Source: Lasioglossum baleicum
Lineage: Eukaryota; Arthropoda; Insecta; Hymenoptera; Halictidae
Direction of reading: 5' to 3'
DNA: 64,000 nt
NCBI RefSeq assembly: GCF_051020765.1
Contig: NC_134935.1
Span: forward strand, 13,207,579-13,271,578
A program made the translations under genes and the position numbers. This document shows positions 59,549 through 64,000 of the stretch, in pieces (position 1 is the stretch's first letter; every line of letters begins with the position of its first letter). Under the pieces are notes generated by a model, which saw nothing but the letters and a program-made list of their open reading frames with translations, was not told where the DNA came from and did no database searches.

Positions 59549-61519
59549 ATACGTTACACGCGTTCCGCATTGATATAACAATTCATCGTACAAAGTACAC
59601 ATGGTAGCGAATACAAATTGCAGGCTGCCGGGGGATTGCAACGACGTCCCCGTCTCATTAAATAAGAACAATGATAATAAATTAGGTTTCCGTCGTACCT
59701 ACTGTACACGCGTATTCTGTGTATACATATTTATATATGCCGCATATATATATAAAAAACGATCTTGAAAAACGTGTTTGACTAACATGGACGTAAAATC
59801 GTACAAAAGCGTTTGTCCTTCTTCTAATTCCGTCGTGCGTTTTCCTCGACATCGTTCTCGAGCAGGCGTGTATTTCCGCGTGCTCTTACCCACATTACTC
59901 TCACTCTTTCTTTCTCTTTCGCTCTTGCTCTTTCGCACTCTCTCTCTCTCTCGCACTCTCTCGCACTCTTTGATTGTACGCGTCTTTGATCATAGCGTGA
60001 CTGGTCGTGCGCTTCTCGTTCCCCGCGATATAAGTACTGTGTAACACCATCTACGGTTCACCTTTAGTTTCGCCCGCGAATTCGCCCCCCTCTCGCACGC
60101 CCCTGAATCGATAACGCGCCACGATTCGCGGAAAACAAGGACGTTTCGCACAGAAATGCCTGATTCGGTGCGCAAGCGAAATTTGTCGAAATCGTCCCAC
60201 GATCGGACAACATTTCCTGTATTCTACGCTTCACTTTTCCCCAACACGAAGAATTTGCTTTCCAATTTCTTAGAAAAGTTACAATGCGTTTCTTCACCCT
60301 TCGCACCCTTTACCCCTCTGCAACTCGGATGCTCCTTTCGAGAAGATTGCTTATAAAACATTCGAATAATTTTGCGTCGTAAAATATGTGTCAATAAAAC
60401 TTCATCCCTAATTGCAGTTAAATGTCATTATTTTCATACACAGTAAATAAGTAAATGCTGGTGATCCGACAAAAGTCTTCGAGTGCAGAGAGCTAATACT
60501 TGACGAATAAATGGTAACCATTTCTCACCGAAGCACTTTAACGTGTTTAGTTAGAATTGTTAACCCTCAAATGGACTATCGTAGGCTTTCTAAATATTTA
60601 TGCTGATAATTGAAGCGCGGATTTTATGCATTTATAACAAAAATGTAAAAGAATTTACGAATGTCTTGTATAGGATTCTCAACTTATTAAGATTATTAAA
60701 GAAGAACAGAGAAAAAAGAAAGAACAATTATTCGAAAATTTCAGCTGCAAAGAAAAATTGTTTTCTCTCAGAAACGAATATTAACCTTCCACCAGCATAT
60801 AAATATCTCAAAAGTTTTCTCAGTTGTTTTCAAAGCTCAAACAAATAAGAAATCAGGCAAGGGAATAACCGACTATATTAGTAAATTAAGAATCGTAGCA
60901 AAGTAATGAAAATCATATTGCCGACGGAGGGTTGAATATATCGAGTAGCCGCGTCCTCAAAATGCATTTTGAAAGTCCACCTAGGGTTCGAATAAGAAAT
61001 TTAGAGTATTCTGTGTGAAAATAGGGCCAGTCGAGAGGGCAGGTACTGCCAGCACGTGTCTGTCTAGTGTGTCCCGCTACTACACACCTCATTCCCCGGG
61101 TCGTACATATAAAATTATATTTACAACAGAGTGATCATTTTTTTCTTCTTTGTTGTGAGGTATTCGCTCTACATGCATCTAAAGAGTGTACAGTATCAAG
61201 AAGCGGAAGGGAGGTGGCCCGTTGTGTCCGGAAGAGCCGCTTCCACAGACGGCCATATAAATAATTCAATCGCACACTCTTTCTCTCTCTGCCCATTCTC
61301 TCAATCGTTCTTTCTCTTTCTCTCTTTCTCATCGTTCACGCGTATTCATCGTCCGCGCCGTACATTGCGCTGCCCGTTATAAATAATTTAAAAATTATAT
61401 ACTTTGTTTTTATATATATTAAATTCAATCTCTGTTCCCTCGTCTCAGCCACGCGCACACTCACACGAGAAAGTTTCGATAACGATATGGTACAGCTATG
61501 CTACACACCGGAACAATCC

Positions 61520-61640
61520 GAATGCTTCTCTCATTCTCTCGTTCACTCTCTCTCCCTCCTCCTCACTCTCCCTCTCACTCTCTCGCTCTCTTCCTTTCTC
61601 TCATTCATACTCACTCTCTTTCTCTTTCTCTCTCTCCCTT
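61520..61640. repeat. Polypyrimidine (CT-rich) tract
   Basis: Long run dominated by CTCTCT and TTCTCT units on the plus strand, a degenerate (GA)n tract on the other strand. The Ser/Leu-rich frames through it are low complexity and not genes. A similar tract lies near 59900-59970. Confidence 0.8.
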
Positions 61641-61914
61641 CGCTTCCTGCTTCGTATTTACACGGGGTCGCTCGCGAATAGTTCTCTACATTCTTACACT
61701 TACAGTATATATATATTTATATATAGGTATGGTTGATTCTGTTATGTATATGTATCAACGCGTGCCTGTACAGCCTGTGGCCGGGGCAATGCAAACTGAC
61801 TGCTCAAGGCCACTGCCCCCACCATTTATGTTACTCTTTTTCCGCTAAACGGAAAGCTGAGTGCCGTTTTGCAGTGTTCCCTCCATTGCGCCGCGATTGC
61901 TCCCAGTTCCGTAT

Positions 61915-62075
61915 TTTAGAATAGTTAGTCGTGTCCTCTAGTGTCAACGAGTGTTTCGACACCTCCATTGTTTAGAATTGATAGTCATATACACTGGTGC
62001 TCACTAGTGTTTAGACACCTCCATAATTTAGAATGATCAGTCTGCACTAGTGTCCATAAGTGTTTACGACTCTTT
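61915..62075. repeat. 56-bp minisatellite, about 2.9 copies
   Basis: Units start TTTAGAAT at 61915, 61971 and 62027, giving an exact 56-bp period. Each contains a GTCNT block, an AGTGT block near the middle and, in the first two, a conserved GACACCTCCAT end. The third unit decays near 62075. Copies differ at roughly a third of positions. Confidence 0.85.
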
Positions 62076-63322
62076 ACGAAGTGCTCGTACGACTTCCTCA
62101 GAAAATATGATATTTGTTCGAATAGAACTGAATACTTTTCACTAAACTATTGGCTCATGTAAAGGACATTGGGTGCAACGATTCGATGTATACGGGCGTT
62201 CCAGATACGAAAAGAATCACTTTAGGCATTTCTACACACTTTCGTGTGCTCTCCTCAAAATTTCCATAAAACCTGTTTATGATTCTGTTTTAAATATATT
62301 TTTTCATATCACATCGTCACGTGAATTTTTTCATTATGCCTTAAATTGGTTTTATCTGTGGATAAAAATCAGGTTGCACCGGTAATTACTATTTTGGAAG
62401 TGGCAACAATTTTACCCCATCATGTACGATGATTTTATGGAAATTTCATCAACAGCACTTTTATGAAATTCTCGAGAGCAAATAGCTTCCACTGTTTCTC
62501 CCAGTCCCCTATTCCATTATATATCATGGAGGAAACACTGCAACTGGAGAGGGAAATCTGTAGACTCTCGAATTTCTTGACCAGTCAATCACCGCCATCA
62601 GCCACGGTGTGAACACTGTTCCTTGATTATCCTTCTATCCTTGGTCTGTCTGGCAGCGTGATCGAGACGTCTCGCGGGCGGGAAACCGTGCGACTACCAA
62701 AAAACGAAATGAAGAATCTACGATCGCTCGGATGGCAGTGACGCCTGGCAATGGCAAGGAACGGGTTGTCTCGCGAACTTGGTACAAAAGAGCTAGGATT
62801 AGATCCTGCGTGGGATATTAGTCGTCATCGGGCGCGGCTCCGCGGCGGTAGCTGATTCTCGTCAAAAGGAATCGCGTCTCGCGTATTCAAAGAGAGACGT
62901 CGACGACGAGAACGGCGACGGGTTATCGTTGCTTAATCCGTCGCGATACGCGAGGCCGGATCGTTGTCTGCAGCTCTGCTAGCCGCGGAGCTGCTTTGAG
63001 AATATAGGACGAGCGGGAAAGGGCTCGCAGAAAGAACACTACGCATTCTGTTTGCAAAAGCGGCAAGACTTTCCTGTGAAGCTCAGCCTCTCAACCCTTC
63101 TCTCTCTGTCTCTGTCTTTCTTTCTTCCGTTCGTCGCCGCCGATGATGTTCCTTATTCAAAACGAGCCGCGACCTCGTACGAGATTGCAGGAATAGGTGC
63201 GGCCCTTTGAGCCGTTCGCTCGCGTCCTAGATCTATCCTGCTCCTTATCAGAGATTTGAGGCTTTCACAGCCCGGTAACCGCTCTTACTGTTGAGGCTTT
63301 CGGGTGTAAAGCTGGGCTTGCA

Positions 63323-63462
63323 TTAGTTCAGTCGCTGGATCCAGCGATATACATTCCAATGGCTTCACTGGAAATCGGTCGATGTCTAGATTTATTCCAG
63401 TCACTGGATCCAGCGATTTACGTTGCAGTGGTTTGACTGAAAATTGGTCAGGTTCGTGGATT
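63323..63462. repeat. 70-bp tandem duplication with GGATCC dyad
   Basis: Two adjacent units (about 63323-63391 and 63392-63462) share TTCAGTCGCTGGATCCAGCG or its close variant, then a TGGCTTCACTGGAAATCGGTC-like block and a final TAGATTT or TGGATTT. The first unit contains the 14-bp perfect palindrome CGCTGGATCCAGCG; in the second one arm base is changed. Confidence 0.82.
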
Positions 63463-64000
63463 TCTTGTACACGTGACTATTCAATACTCGTTCGAAATCT
63501 TAGACCCGAAAGCTTCAACAGAGAGAACTGTACTATCCTTCTCTCCTGCCTGTCACGTTATCCCGTTGCTAACTATAATTACCGTTTTGTAATTGACGAA
63601 GGAAAAGATTGCGACTCGACACGTGGTGCTGATTACATGCTAGCTGCAACTACTACTGTGCTGCTCGACTGTGTTCTCTCTCCCCCCTCTGTTCTCCGTG
63701 CTCGTGTGCTGCTACGATTCACAGGGTGAGTTTCTGCTGCTACATGCATGAGAAAAGGTAGTTCAGGCGCTACATTACGATCCGATCGATGGGCAGTTTG
63801 GTACGAAATCACATCTAGCGCGTGTGCTCGTATCAAAGCGTATGTTTTGTACGAAACCGGTTGGCAGATTACAATCATTGTCAGTCGGTGGGCAGTCTTT
63901 TGCGGATTCTTATTTAGGATTATTTTGGCAGTGGATCAGTTAACCTCTCTCCCGACATACTCATCTCTTCCTTCTACCTTCTCGCACGTTCACTACGAAA

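Larger units (their letters stand above)
45504..64000. other. Gene-poor flank, no supported exon
   Basis: After the TTLL12 3' UTR no coding gene can be supported on either strand. The region contains local duplications (48658-49324, 61915-62075, 63323-63462), a second inverted-repeat element (54809-55159), a (ATA)n run, polypyrimidine tracts (61520-61640) and CpG-rich stretches around 50650-50930, 55550-56240 and 62640-62980. Open frames of 60-180 codons occur mostly in GC-rich parts, overlap each other on both strands and have no recognised domain. It could be intergenic or introns of a gene whose exons lie outside. Confidence 0.45.

Overview
The window looks like insect nuclear DNA, most likely from a hymenopteran (ant or bee). 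The coding genes are animal homologues with spliceosomal introns and their proteins match insect and vertebrate orthologues. The spacers are rich in CpG, (GA)n microsatellites and short TA-flanked inverted-repeat elements of a kind common in Hymenoptera. No bacterial features, CRISPR array, rRNA or convincing tRNA was seen. The species cannot be named from sequence alone.

Layout. Positions 1-27427 contain no exon I can support; they hold microsatellites, tandem duplications and one 345-bp inverted-repeat element. Positions 27428-45503 form a compact gene cluster: (1) ATG16 (ATG16L1 orthologue) on the minus strand, eight exons from 36086 down to 27428, N-terminus complete but the C-terminal WD40 repeats not found in the window; (2) on the plus strand, head-to-head with it, a four-exon gene (37004-37923) encoding a 160-aa peptidyl-tRNA-hydrolase-2-like protein, assembled by hand from small exons; (3) IBA57 (38807-39922, plus), mitochondrial 4Fe-4S maturation factor; (4) CDPF1 (40031-40438, plus), starting only 108 bp after IBA57; (5) RBM34-like nucleolar RRM protein (42702-40684, minus), three exons, tail-to-tail with CDPF1; (6) TTLL12 (43626-45503, plus), a single-exon CDS head-to-head with RBM34. 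Positions 45504-64000 are again gene-poor, with several tandem repeats and a second copy of the inverted-repeat element in the opposite orientation.

The genes are housekeeping (autophagy, Fe-S assembly, ribosome biogenesis, tubulin/chromatin regulation). They are not an operon or an obvious functional cluster; the shared feature is close packing, with two divergent promoter regions, one same-strand pair with almost no spacer and one convergent pair with overlapping poly(A) signals.

I did not find a clearly new biological system. The observations most worth checking are the hand-built PTH2-like gene with altered active-site residues, the 54-nt frame-neutral micro-exon of ATG16, the missing ATG16 3' half, the oppositely oriented pair of TA-flanked elements, a Charlie-type hAT remnant in an ATG16 intron, and a set of local tandem duplications.
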